DNA of 9,948 bases from JBCCMB01 sp039026555 (GCA_039026555.1 JBCCMB010000104.1:1-9948); one strand, 5' to 3'. Numbered from the stretch's first letter, positions 1 through 6,696 are shown. Numbers and translations are program-made. Notes: generated by a model not told the origin, from the sequence alone.

Positions 1-1091
1 ATGGCCGCAAACGCCTGGTTGCAATCGGCGATTGGACGGTTTGGAATTTGAAGGCGATCGACGATGACTTGCGTCAGGCGGGCCTTGGCGGCGAGCCGGC
101 CTTAGACGTCTCGCGATTGGGTCGGTTGGATACGGCGGGAGCGTTCGCGATCGAACGCACCTTGCGCGCGGATTGCGGCCATCCTGACCCGCCGCTGGAT
201 ATCTCCGGATATCATGAGACGGCGCGGCGCTTGATCTTGATCGCGCGCGAAAGCGGCGTGGCGTGTGAGATTGATCCACCGCCCAGCGGCGGTTTTATCG
301 CCATGCTCGACCGCGCAGGACGCGGTTTGGAGGAAGCCTATAAGGAGGCGCTCGGCATACTCGCGTTTGTCGGCGAGGCGACCGCCGCGATTTTTCGGCT
401 ATTGCTGAATCCCCACCGAATCCGCTGGACCTCCGTCGTCGCAGTGATGGAAGACGCCGGACTAGATGCGCTGCCCATCGTAACATTCCTGTCTTTCTTC
501 ATCGGCATGGTGATCGCGTTTTTGGGCGCGAGCCTGCTCGCCACATTCGGCGCCTCCGTCTTTACGGTCGAAATGGTCGGCATTTTGATGCTTCGCGAGT
601 TCGGCGTGTTGCTCACCGCGATTTTGCTGGCCGGACGAACCGACAGCGCCTTCACCGCGCAGATCGGCGCGATGCGGATGCGCCAGGAAGTCGACGCCAT
701 GCGGGTGTTGGGGCTCGACCCGATGGAAGTGTTGGTCGCTCCGCGTCTGCTTGCGCTGGTCGTCATGACGCCTTTCCTAGCGTTCGCCGCGACGGTCTCT
801 GGAATTGTCGGCGGCGCGGTGGCGTCTTGGGCGACGATGGACATCTCGCCCGCCATGTTTGTGACGCGCATGAGCGACAATGTCCCGGGACAGCATTTCT
901 GGGTCGGGCTGGTCAAAGCGCCGGTGTTCGCGTTGGTCGTGGGATTAGTCGGATGTCGGCAGGGTTTGCTGGTGGAAAGCGATGTGCAATCGCTTGGCAA
1001 ACGCACCACATCCGCCGTGGTTCAATCTATCTTCCTCGTCATCGTGTTGGACGCCATCTTTGCGCTCTTATTCCTGGAGTTGGGGATATGA
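1..1091 (+). CDS. mlaE: STAS-MlaE fusion: permease of an MCE-type phospholipid ABC transporter (5' truncated by window edge)
   Basis: Inner-membrane permease of a Mla-type lipid transporter, which moves phospholipids between inner and outer membrane with the MlaF ATPase and MlaD encoded just downstream. The frame is open to the left edge. Codons from position 3 read GRKRLVAIGDWTVWNLKA, where GDWTVWNL is the usual opening strand of the fused STAS domain, so the TTG at 48 is not the true start and only a short N-terminus is missing. Counting that TTG as residue 1, the STAS-like part (MlaB-like, with LDTAGAF at 27-33) covers about 1-80. The MlaE domain runs from about 105 to 347 with several hydrophobic helices. 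The conserved cytoplasmic loop lies at 196-222 (GRTDSAFTAQIGAMR, then QEVDAMRVLG) and contacts the ATPase. The family-typical AE before IG is AQ here. The stop overlaps the mlaF start (ATGA). Family assignment is secure; lipid specificity and direction are inference. Confidence 0.93.
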   Translation, partial: GRKRLVAIGDWTVWNLKAIDDDLRQAGLGGEPALDVSRLGRLDTAGAFAIERTLRADCGHPDPPLDISGYHETARRLILIARESGVACEIDPPPSGGFIAMLDRAGRGLEEAYKEALGILAFVGEATAAIFRLLLNPHRIRWTSVVAVMEDAGLDALPIVTFLSFFIGMVIAFLGASLLATFGASVFTVEMVGILMLREFGVLLTAILLAGRTDSAFTAQIGAMRMRQEVDAMRVLGLDPMEVLVAPRLLALVVMTPFLAFAATVSGIVGGAVASWATMDISPAMFVTRMSDNVPGQHFWVGLVKAPVFALVVGLVGCRQGLLVESDVQSLGKRTTSAVVQSIFLVIVLDAIFALLFLELGI

Positions 1092-1876
1092 GCGCTCAAT
1101 TGGAACAGTTGATCGATGCGCCGGAGCTCGCCATCCGCGTGCGCGGGCTCACCAATCGGTTTGGAACGCATACCGTGCATAATCGCCTGGATATGGACGT
1201 GGTGCGCGGTGAAACCGTGGGCGTGATTGGACCATCCGGAACCGGCAAATCCGTATTGCTTCAGTCGATCGTCGGATTGATCACGCCGGTTGAGGCTGAA
1301 ATCGATGTCTTTGGTCAGCGCTTATCCCTGTCTAACCGCGAGGAGCGCCGCGCGATTGAGCAAAGATGGGGCGTGATGTTCCAGGACGGCGCTTTGTTCT
1401 CCACGCTTAGCGTGCGCGAAAACGTCATGGCCCCGATGCGCGAGCATTTGGATATCTCCTATGAACTCATGCGCGAACTTGCCGACATGAAGATCAGAAT
1501 GGCCGGGCTCGAAGCGAGCGCGGCCGTCAAACGCCCCTCCGACCTCTCCGGCGGCATGCGCAAGCGCGCCGCTCTCGCGCGGGCGTTGGCGTTGGATCCG
1601 GATCTGCTTTTCCTTGACGAGCCGACGGCCGGCTTGGATCCGATCAGCGCGGGCAATTTCGACAATCTACTAAAATCGCTGAGCCAGGCGCTGGGACTTA
1701 CCGTCTTTTTGGTCACGCATGATTTGGACAGCCTCGGCGCCGTTTGCGACCGGGTCGCCGTGCTTAATCGCGGCAAAGTGCTTGCAATTGGTCCTTTGGA
1801 TGAGGTCCGCGCGAACCCAGATCCTTGGATACAAGAGTATTTTTCCGGACCGCGCGGCCGCGCGGCGCTTGGATAA
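1088..1876 (+). CDS. mlaF: MlaF-type ATP-binding protein of the phospholipid ABC transporter
   Basis: Cytoplasmic ATPase that powers the MCE lipid transporter by binding the MlaE loop. The 262-residue product has the full ABC set: Walker A GPSGTGKS at 48-55, Q-loop Gln99 in MFQDGALF, signature LSGGM at 153-157 followed by RKRAALARAL, Walker B LLFLDE at 173-178, D-loop AGLDP, and H-loop His211 in VTHD. The LSGGMRKRAALARA form and FQDGALFSTLSV are characteristic of MlaF rather than of importer ATPases. I chose ATG 1088 because it overlaps the mlaE stop as ATGA, has GGAG at 1076-1079 eight bases upstream, and gives the usual family length. The frame is open further upstream to 827, but that part lies inside mlaE and has no ABC similarity. 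Coupled translation with mlaE is likely. Confidence 0.95.
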   Translation: MSAQLEQLIDAPELAIRVRGLTNRFGTHTVHNRLDMDVVRGETVGVIGPSGTGKSVLLQSIVGLITPVEAEIDVFGQRLSLSNREERRAIEQRWGVMFQDGALFSTLSVRENVMAPMREHLDISYELMRELADMKIRMAGLEASAAVKRPSDLSGGMRKRAALARALALDPDLLFLDEPTAGLDPISAGNFDNLLKSLSQALGLTVFLVTHDLDSLGAVCDRVAVLNRGKVLAIGPLDEVRANPDPWIQEYFSGPRGRAALG

Positions 1877-1880
1877 AGGA
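1875..1880 (+). promoter_or_regulatory. Ribosome binding site of mlaD
   Basis: AAAGGA begins inside the TAA stop of mlaF and ends eight bases before the ATG at 1889. It supports that start and tight translational linkage of the two genes. Confidence 0.7.
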
Positions 1881-1888
1881 ACACGCCC

Positions 1889-2845
1889 ATGGAAACGCGC
1901 GCAAACTATGTGTTGATCGGCGGCTTCGTGATGTCGGCCTTGGCGGCGTTAGTCCTGTTCGCCGTCTGGATTTCCCGCGTCCAGTTCAACCAGGAATTCG
2001 ACCGCTATGATGTTGTCTTCGAAGGCGCGGTCAACGGGCTGGGCGAAGGCGGGGAAGTGCGCTTCAACGGCATTAAAGTCGGCGAAGTCACCGATCTGGC
2101 GCTGGACAGGAACGATCCGAACAATGTGATTGCGCGCATTCGCGTCGACGCCCAAACGCCCGTTCGCGCCGACAGCGTCGCCACGTTGGAGTTTCTCGGC
2201 ATTACCGGAGTCACCTTCGTACAAATCCGCGCCGGTTCGTCCGATCTGCCGATGCTGAAAGACATCGCCACTGAAAACCCGCCCCGATTGGCGACCGAGC
2301 AGAACGAGTTTTTCGAAATTGTCGCCGGCGGCCAAGACGTTCTCGTCGCGAGCCAGGAAACCCTTACCCGCATCAACGCCGCATTTTCCGATGAAAACGT
2401 GGAAGCGCTGACGACTATCCTATCGAATTTGGAGGCCGTTTCAGAGCGCATAGCGGGCGATGACGAACTTCTCGAACATGCTGACGACGCGATCATCGCG
2501 ATCGCCAAGGCGGGACGCGCGGTTGAGGCGGCGTCTAATGCGCTTGCCGGCGCGTCCAGCGGGTTGAGCGACAGCCTGGATGATATGGCGGTGGATGCCG
2601 CGGCCCTTTTGAAAGACGCACGCGCTGCGATCACGCAGGCTCAGGCAGCGTTTACAAATGCGGAGGGGGCGCTCGCGAGCGCTCAAACACAGATTGCACC
2701 CTCCGCCGACAAAGCTTTGGAGGAGTTCGCGCTGACGGCGCAAGACTTGCGCGCGTTGATCTTACGGTTGGATTCGATTGCGCAGCAGCTCGATCAGGAT
2801 CCTCGAGGGTTCGTGCTCGGCGAACCCAAACCTTATGAGGATTGA
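1889..2845 (+). CDS. mlaD: MlaD-type MCE domain protein, membrane-anchored lipid-binding subunit
   Basis: Periplasmic subunit of the lipid transporter. MCE proteins form hexameric rings or tubes on the inner membrane that pass lipid between the permease and the periplasm. The 318-residue product starts METRANYVLIGGFV, the usual MlaD opening. It has one membrane helix at about 9-29 and an MCE domain at about 39-116 (VNGLGEGGEVRFNGIKVGEV, then LGITG at 103-107). A long, Ala-rich, probably helical or coiled-coil region follows from about 145 to 300. The C-terminus has LDQDPRGFVLGEPKPYE, a tail resembling MCE proteins of Pqi and related systems. The helical extension makes it much longer than E. 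coli MlaD (about 180 residues) and could form a longer channel; that is inference. It lies 12 bases after mlaF and just before the lipoprotein gene, in one apparent operon. Confidence 0.93.
   Translation: METRANYVLIGGFVMSALAALVLFAVWISRVQFNQEFDRYDVVFEGAVNGLGEGGEVRFNGIKVGEVTDLALDRNDPNNVIARIRVDAQTPVRADSVATLEFLGITGVTFVQIRAGSSDLPMLKDIATENPPRLATEQNEFFEIVAGGQDVLVASQETLTRINAAFSDENVEALTTILSNLEAVSERIAGDDELLEHADDAIIAIAKAGRAVEAASNALAGASSGLSDSLDDMAVDAAALLKDARAAITQAQAAFTNAEGALASAQTQIAPSADKALEEFALTAQDLRALILRLDSIAQQLDQDPRGFVLGEPKPYED
2837..2840 (+). promoter_or_regulatory. Ribosome binding site deciding the lipoprotein start
   Basis: GAGG lies within the last codons of mlaD, nine bases before ATG 2850. It favours 2850 over the in-frame ATG at 2835, which would have no such site at a suitable distance. 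Confidence 0.55.
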
Positions 2846-2849
2846 CGCC

Positions 2850-3512
2850 ATGGCGATTTTCAAATCTACGCGCGAGAACTCAGTGGCTTTGACGTGGGCT
2901 TTAGCTGCGATGTCGATCGCTTTCCTGAACGCATGCGTCTCCGTTCTGCCCGAGCCGACCGCGCCCGATGCTTTGATTCAAATCCCGGCGTCCCGCGGCG
3001 GTTCCGATGCTTCTCTTAGCGCCGATATATCCGTTTTCACGCCCGAGGCGAGCAGGGCGCTTTCGGGGGTCGATATAGCAGTCTCCGACGCCGGCGCGCT
3101 TCGATATCTCAAGCGCGTCAAATGGGCGGACGCCTCTCCAAGATTGCTTCAAGCGTCGTTGGTGGATGCTTTGACCGCGTTGGGCGGACCCGGCCACGCG
3201 TTTTCAGCGCAAACCGCAACGCGTGCGGATTTTGAAGTGCGATGGCGTATTTCCGAATTGTCTGTCTCGCCAAAAATGGGGCCGGCGCGCGTCGCCGCAC
3301 GGGTGTCCGTCTTGGATGCGCGGACACGGCGGGTGATCGATGAAACTCAATTACGCGCAAGCGTCGCTCCCGCAACCCAGCAACAAAGCGATCGCGCAGA
3401 GGCGTTGGCCGAGGCCGCACAAATATTGTCTGAAGACGCAGCCGCTTTTGTCGCTGGCGCAGCTGCCTCAGCTACAAACTCAGCGCCGATTTCCGCACAA
3501 AGCGAGACTTGA
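2850..3512 (+). CDS. PqiC-like ABC transporter auxiliary lipoprotein
   Basis: Probable outer-membrane or periplasm-facing lipoprotein that works with the MCE transporter, in the family named ABC-type transport auxiliary lipoprotein (PqiC-like). From ATG 2850 the product has 220 residues. It has a lipoprotein signal: positively charged start, hydrophobic stretch at about 12-26, and lipobox LNAC with Cys29. The Asn two residues before Cys is not ideal, so lipidation is likely but not certain. The segment after Cys (VLPEPTAPDALIQIP) fits the family's start. The middle has a plausible alpha/beta fold with DFEVRWRISEL, and the C-terminus is Ala-rich and low in complexity. It lies four bases after mlaD, which is the typical position of this subunit. 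In-frame ATG codons at 2778 and 2835 are alternatives but would push the signal peptide inward. The family call rests on context plus lipobox more than on strong motifs. Confidence 0.75.
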   Translation: MAIFKSTRENSVALTWALAAMSIAFLNACVSVLPEPTAPDALIQIPASRGGSDASLSADISVFTPEASRALSGVDIAVSDAGALRYLKRVKWADASPRLLQASLVDALTALGGPGHAFSAQTATRADFEVRWRISELSVSPKMGPARVAARVSVLDARTRRVIDETQLRASVAPATQQQSDRAEALAEAAQILSEDAAAFVAGAAASATNSAPISAQSET

Positions 3513-3711
3513 ACTTGATGTCGGGATCAATCCCGCTGGTATACAAGTAAGAGCTCTCTGAACAAGTTGATTTCAATGCTTGCAGTTTGTTCGGCAGTTA
3601 TTTGCTGATATAGCGAAACAGCGCCTATGTATTTGCAGATTTTATAAAACGCCTTGCGTTTTATGATCAGGTCATCTTAATCAGCTTTGGACGCAATCCG
3701 GGGGGTCCGGA
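3513..3711. other. Spacer between the lipid-transport operon and the sugar transferase gene
   Basis: About 200 bases, visibly richer in A and T than the flanking genes, with no credible reading frame. It should hold the 3' end of the transporter operon and the promoter of the transferase. I found no -35/-10 pair with acceptable spacing. TTGCAG occurs at 3580 and 3633 and TATAAA at 3643, but they do not combine at 16-18 bases. The clearest structure is the hairpin at 3644-3664. Confidence 0.6.
3644..3664. repeat. Perfect 8-bp inverted repeat upstream of the sugar transferase
   Basis: ATAAAACG, five bases CCTTG, then CGTTTTAT: eight matched pairs without error, 48 bases before ATG 3712. The right arm ends in TTTTAT, so it could form a weak terminator-like hairpin for the upstream operon, or be an operator dyad for the transferase promoter. 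The AT-rich stem and its distance from the operon end (about 130 bases) make the operator reading at least as likely. Either role is inference. Confidence 0.5.
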
Positions 3712-4395
3712 ATGAGACATCATAGCGGCTCTGAGCGATATGCTCGGTCGTCTGCGACGCCGTCCGCCAAACGATCGGCGAATAGGCGCAGCGGCTTAAA
3801 GCGTGCGTTCGACCTTGCGGTCGCAGCGCCGGCTTTGCTGTTTTTCGCGCCGCTTTTGCTCTGCCTTTGGCTCACCATTCGCCTTCAGGACGGTGAAGAT
3901 GCGATCTTCCGGCAAGCGCGCGTCGGCGCTGACGGCGAGGTTTTTGAGCTGCTCAAGTTTCGCTCCATGGTGATCGACGCTCCTATGAAACTGCAGGCGC
4001 ATTTGGACGCCAACCCGACGGCCGCCCATGAGTGGGCTCGGTATCAAAAACTTAAATCAGACCCGCGCATCACGCCGATCGGTGGATTTGTCCGCAAAAC
4101 CAGTTTGGATGAGCTGCCGCAGCTTTGGAATATCATAAAAGGCGACATGTCCATTGTCGGCCCGCGTCCGATCCTCATCAGTCAGATTGACAAGCATGGC
4201 GATCACTTCGACGCCTACAAATCTGTAAAGCCGGGCGTGACAGGTCTCTGGCAGATCAATGGCCGCAACGAAACCAGTTTTGAAGAGCGCGCTAAGTTTG
4301 ACGCCGAATACGCGGCGAATTGGTCGTTTTGGTTGGATCTAAAGATCTTTTTGCAGACGATCCCAATCGTTCTGTTCTCCCGCGGCGCATATTAG
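3712..4395 (+). CDS. ExoY/PssY-like polyprenyl-phosphate sugar-1-phosphate transferase
   Basis: Membrane phosphoglycosyl transferase (bacterial sugar transferase family) that moves a sugar 1-phosphate from a UDP-sugar to undecaprenyl phosphate, the first step in building an exopolysaccharide, holdfast or O-antigen unit. The 227-residue product has a basic N-terminus, KRAFDL at 30-35 leading into one hydrophobic segment at about 36-57 (probably a re-entrant helix), FRQARVG at 66-72 and KFRSM at 82-86. The catalytic Asp-Glu pair is 133-134 in SLDELPQLWN. GDMSIVGPRP lies at 144-153 and KPGVTGLWQINGRNETSF at 173-190. The ending RGAY is typical of the short ExoY type, which lacks the large N-terminal membrane domain of WcaJ/WbaP. 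ATG 3712 follows a G-run at 3700-3705. No other glycosyltransferase, polymerase or flippase gene is nearby, so sugar and polymer are unknown. Family call is firm. Confidence 0.93.
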   Translation: MRHHSGSERYARSSATPSAKRSANRRSGLKRAFDLAVAAPALLFFAPLLLCLWLTIRLQDGEDAIFRQARVGADGEVFELLKFRSMVIDAPMKLQAHLDANPTAAHEWARYQKLKSDPRITPIGGFVRKTSLDELPQLWNIIKGDMSIVGPRPILISQIDKHGDHFDAYKSVKPGVTGLWQINGRNETSFEERAKFDAEYAANWSFWLDLKIFLQTIPIVLFSRGAY

Positions 4396-4430
4396 CGCTC
4401 GGATAGGCGAAGCGTTTCTAATCGGCGCTA
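4393..4430. terminator. Inverted repeat spanning both stop codons of a convergent gene pair
   Basis: TAGCGC at 4393-4398 and GCGCTA at 4425-4430 are perfect complements. They contain the TAG of the sugar transferase and the TAG of the minus-strand inositol phosphatase gene. With a bulged T at 4399, pairing can extend by C4400-G4424 and G4401-C4423. The loop is long (over 20 bases) and there is no T-run on either side, so it is a weak candidate for a two-way terminator and may be a by-product of two stop codons facing each other. Confidence 0.3.
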
Positions 4431-5237
4431 CGCTCCGGGTTTGGCGGAAATTGTCCCTTCGACGCGCTCCGCCAATTTTTGGCAGAGGCTTGGGTTTCCG
4501 GCCACGACGTCGCCGGTTTCCATAAAGTTTGAATTTTCCAGGCCGCGTACAACGCCGCCTGCTTCGCGGACGAGCACCGCCCCGGCGGCGACGTCCCAAG
4601 GCGCAAGACCGCGTTCCCAAAACCCGTCAAAACGCCCGGCCGCGACATAAGCGAGATCAAGCGCCGCCGCGCCAAAGCGGCGGATACCGGCGACTTGTTC
4701 GGTTAGTCCACGCAATTCCTCGGCGAATTTGTCGTGACCATCCTTGCCGATATACGGCGTGCCGGTGGCGAAGACCGCTTCGTTCAGCTTGCGGCGAGAG
4801 CCGACCCGCAAACGACGATTTTCGAGCCAACACCCTTCATTGGCCTCGGCCCAAAACACTTCATTGCGGACGACGTCATGTACGACCCCAGCGCGCAACT
4901 CGCCATCGCGTTCCAGCGCGATTGAAACGGCGAAGTGGGGAATGCCGTGGAGAAAATTCAGCGTGCCATCGAGCGGATCAACAATGAATCGATGCGTTTT
5001 GTCTGTCCCGTCCACGGCGCCCCGCTCTTCCATCAAGAAGCCATATCCCGGCCGCATCTTGGTGAGCTTTTCATAGATGATCTCTTCGGCCTTATGGTCG
5101 GCGTTGGAGACGAAGTCCGCTGGTCCTTTCTTGGACACTTGCAGATTTTCCACCTCGCCGAAATCGCGCAACAGACGGCGTCCGGCGGCGCGCGCCGCAT
5201 CGATCATCACGTCTACAGTCGGGGAGGGGCGGGGCAT
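4428..5237 (-). CDS. suhB: Inositol monophosphatase family protein (SuhB-like)
   Basis: Mg-dependent sugar-phosphate phosphatase of the cytosol; family members hydrolyse inositol-1-phosphate and related substrates, and E. coli SuhB also acts in rRNA transcription complexes. The 269-residue product has the usual family length and all metal sites: MEER at 69-72 supplying the first Glu, DPLDGTLNF at 87-95 (Asp87, Asp90), and WDVAAGAVLVREAGG at 214-228 with Asp215. DFVSNADHKAEE at 41-52 is the conserved N-terminal motif. ATG 5237 has AAGG (plus positions 5245-5248) seven bases upstream. It is the last gene of the minus-strand cluster, 118 bases after efp. Whether the substrate is inositol phosphate, a nucleotide phosphate such as PAP, or another sugar phosphate cannot be read from sequence. 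The symbol reflects the common name for the family. Confidence 0.93.
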   Translation of the reverse strand: MPRPSPTVDVMIDAARAAGRRLLRDFGEVENLQVSKKGPADFVSNADHKAEEIIYEKLTKMRPGYGFLMEERGAVDGTDKTHRFIVDPLDGTLNFLHGIPHFAVSIALERDGELRAGVVHDVVRNEVFWAEANEGCWLENRRLRVGSRRKLNEAVFATGTPYIGKDGHDKFAEELRGLTEQVAGIRRFGAAALDLAYVAAGRFDGFWERGLAPWDVAAGAVLVREAGGVVRGLENSNFMETGDVVAGNPSLCQKLAERVEGTISAKPGA

Positions 5238-5355
5238 GATGTATCCTTAGAAACTGGCGGCGCAAGCGGGCGTCAATACTCGGACAGCTCGCGAATGTCG
5301 GGCGTGTTTACGGGATCATCGCGGGGATGTCAGCGTTTTTTGCAGTCGTCGCAGT
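5238..5355 (-). other. Spacer between efp and the inositol phosphatase gene
   Basis: 118 bases following the efp stop. No convincing terminator is visible: a short A-run follows a poor GC-rich repeat. A TTGACG (plus positions 5271-5276, minus sense) could be a -35 box, but the sequence 17 bases later (TTTCTA) is a poor -10 and would overlap the ribosome binding site, so I do not call it a promoter. Minus-strand codons just upstream of the TGA at 5273-5275 look protein-like, as noted in the findings. Confidence 0.4.
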
Positions 5356-5922
5356 TTAGTCCGCGCGGCGTAGGTATTTGCTGTCTTCGGTTTGGACGAC
5401 GATTTTTTCGTCTTGGCCGACGAAGGGAGGCACCAGGACGCGAACGCCGTTCTCGCAGATCGCCGGTTTGAAAGAGTTCGCCGCCGTCTGGCCTTTCACG
5501 ACCGGCTCGGTTTCTTGGACGGTCAGCGTGACTTGGTCCGGCAGCCGGACGCCCAGCGGCGTTTCTTCATAAAATTCGATGGATACGATCATGCCGTCCT
5601 GCAGGAAAGCGCCCTGATCGCCGACGAAGTCTTTCGCCAAATCAATCTGCTCAAAGCTCTCTTGATCCATAAAGGCGAAAGTGTCGCCATTATCGTAGAG
5701 GTATTGGTGGTCCTTCTGTTCCAGACGAACTTTCTCCACCGTCTCGGATGAGCGGAAGCGTTCATTGAGTTTCGAGCCATTCATCAGATTGCGCAATTCG
5801 ACTTGGTTGAACGCGCCGCCCTTGCCCGGCTTGACGCTTTCGCATTTGACCGCCCGCCAAACGGAGCCCTGATGCTCGATAACGTTGCCGGGCTTAATTT
5901 CATTGCCGTTGATTTTGGCCAT
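5356..5922 (-). CDS. efp: Translation elongation factor P
   Basis: EF-P binds between the P and E sites of the ribosome and relieves stalling at runs of proline codons. The product has 188 residues, the standard length. The N-terminal KOW-like domain reads MAKINGNEIKPGNVIEHQG, with the loop VKPGKGGAF at 30-38 whose tip is Lys34, the residue beta-lysylated by EpmA/EpmB in E. coli. Two OB-fold domains follow, with PLGVRLPDQVTLTV and the C-terminal EDSKYLRRAD. A Lys rather than Arg at 34 points to the EpmA-type lysylation route, not EarP rhamnosylation; no modification gene lies in this window. ATG 5922 has AAGG (plus positions 5932-5935) nine bases upstream. The gene lies between thiE and suhB on the same strand. 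Confidence 0.98.
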   Translation of the reverse strand: MAKINGNEIKPGNVIEHQGSVWRAVKCESVKPGKGGAFNQVELRNLMNGSKLNERFRSSETVEKVRLEQKDHQYLYDNGDTFAFMDQESFEQIDLAKDFVGDQGAFLQDGMIVSIEFYEETPLGVRLPDQVTLTVQETEPVVKGQTAANSFKPAICENGVRVLVPPFVGQDEKIVVQTEDSKYLRRAD

Positions 5923-5977
5923 TCGCGTGCGCCTTGCGTGATGTCGCGCCTTAATTTAGCGCGTGGATTTTATTGAT

Positions 5978-5999
5978 GCGCCGCTTTAAGCGGGCTTTT
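5978..5999 (+). terminator. Terminator-like hairpin in the thiE-efp spacer, oriented for plus-strand transcription
   Basis: In plus sense, GC then a bulged G, CCGCT, loop TTA, AGCGG, GC, followed directly by TTTTG: seven pairs with one bulge and a short T-run. Both flanking genes are on the minus strand, and in minus sense the hairpin is not followed by T residues. It would therefore stop antisense transcription rather than thiE messages. The T-run is short, so confidence is modest. Confidence 0.4.
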
Positions 6000-6015
6000 G
6001 TCTTTGCTTCAAGGC

Positions 6016-6696
6016 CTAAGAGCTGGAGCCATCCAGCTCGGCTACGGTGTCACACAGCTCGTTAAACGCTTTCACGGCCGCCGCGGCGCCTTCAGGGTGG
6101 TCCCAGACGCCGGACGATACGGCGAGGAAATCCGCTCCTGCGGTTACTAGGGGCGGCGCGTTGTCGACGGTGATCCCGCCGATCGCGACGCACGGCAATT
6201 CGACCATGGTTTGCCACCAGGTCAGCAGGTCGAGATCGGCTTTTGCGGACGGATCCTTGGTCGTCGTGGGATAAAACGCGCCGAATGCGACATAGTCCGC
6301 CCCCACTTCTCCGGCCTCTAACGCAAGGTGCCGCGAGGCGTGGCAGGTGACGCCGACAATGGCGTCGTCGCCGACAAGATTGCGGGCTTTAGAATAGCTC
6401 GCGTCGGATTGGCCGATATGAACGCCGTCCGCGCCCAACTCGGCCGCCAGATCTGGACGATCATTGATCAGCACGGCCGCCCCGCGATCTTGGGCGAGTG
6501 GAATGATGCGCGATGCAGCTTCTCGAATGAAATCGTCCGTTGCAGGCGTTCCGCTGCGGTCTTTTAGGCGGATTTGCAGGCAGGCGACATCCCCGGCGTC
6601 GAGCGCCGCGACCAACTCGCCCGCATAAGCGTCGATATCGGCGATCACCGGCGGGGTGATCAGATAGAGGCGGCATCGGTGTTTGGCGTCCGACAT
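6016..6696 (-). CDS. thiE: Thiamine phosphate synthase
   Basis: Cytosolic TIM-barrel enzyme that joins HMP diphosphate and thiazole phosphate to give thiamine monophosphate, the coupling step of vitamin B1 synthesis. The 226-residue product carries QIRLKD at 41-46 (pyrimidine diphosphate contacts), LINDRPDLA at 77-84 with Asn78 and the Mg-binding Asp79, GVHIGQSD at 91-98, GVTCHAS at 115-121, the AFGAFYPTTTKD segment at 137-148 with the Thr-Thr-Thr-Lys that holds thiazole phosphate, and AIGGIT at 171-176. These fit a catalytically active ThiE better than the regulatory paralogue TenI. No clear ribosome binding site precedes ATG 6696, so the start is less certain than the family. No other thiamine gene or TPP riboswitch is present. 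The gene lies between a DUF2798 gene and efp on the same strand. Confidence 0.93.
   Translation of the reverse strand: MSDAKHRCRLYLITPPVIADIDAYAGELVAALDAGDVACLQIRLKDRSGTPATDDFIREAASRIIPLAQDRGAAVLINDRPDLAAELGADGVHIGQSDASYSKARNLVGDDAIVGVTCHASRHLALEAGEVGADYVAFGAFYPTTTKDPSAKADLDLLTWWQTMVELPCVAIGGITVDNAPPLVTAGADFLAVSSGVWDHPEGAAAAVKAFNELCDTVAELDGSSS

Noticed and set aside
338..1009. Long minus-strand open frame (223 codons) across the permease gene
   Set aside because: It is antisense to a gene with clear MlaE motifs, its translation has no recognisable domain and is rich in Thr, Ser, Ala and Pro, as expected from a GC-rich shadow frame.
827..1087. Extended N-terminus for the MlaF ATPase
   Set aside because: This stretch lies inside mlaE in another frame and shows no ABC similarity. 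ATG 1088, with its ATGA overlap and GGAG site, gives the normal family length.
2005..2634. Minus-strand open frame of 209 codons across mlaD
   Set aside because: Low-complexity Ser/Ala/Arg composition, typical of the antisense strand of an Ala- and Asp-rich gene; no independent start signal.
5238..5276. Promoter for suhB based on TTGACG
   Set aside because: The matching -10 region is poor and would coincide with the ribosome binding site, leaving no room for a transcription start upstream of it.
4935..5471. Plus-strand open frame of 178 codons over the suhB-efp junction
   Set aside because: It is antisense to two well-supported genes with catalytic motifs and has no recognisable domain of its own.
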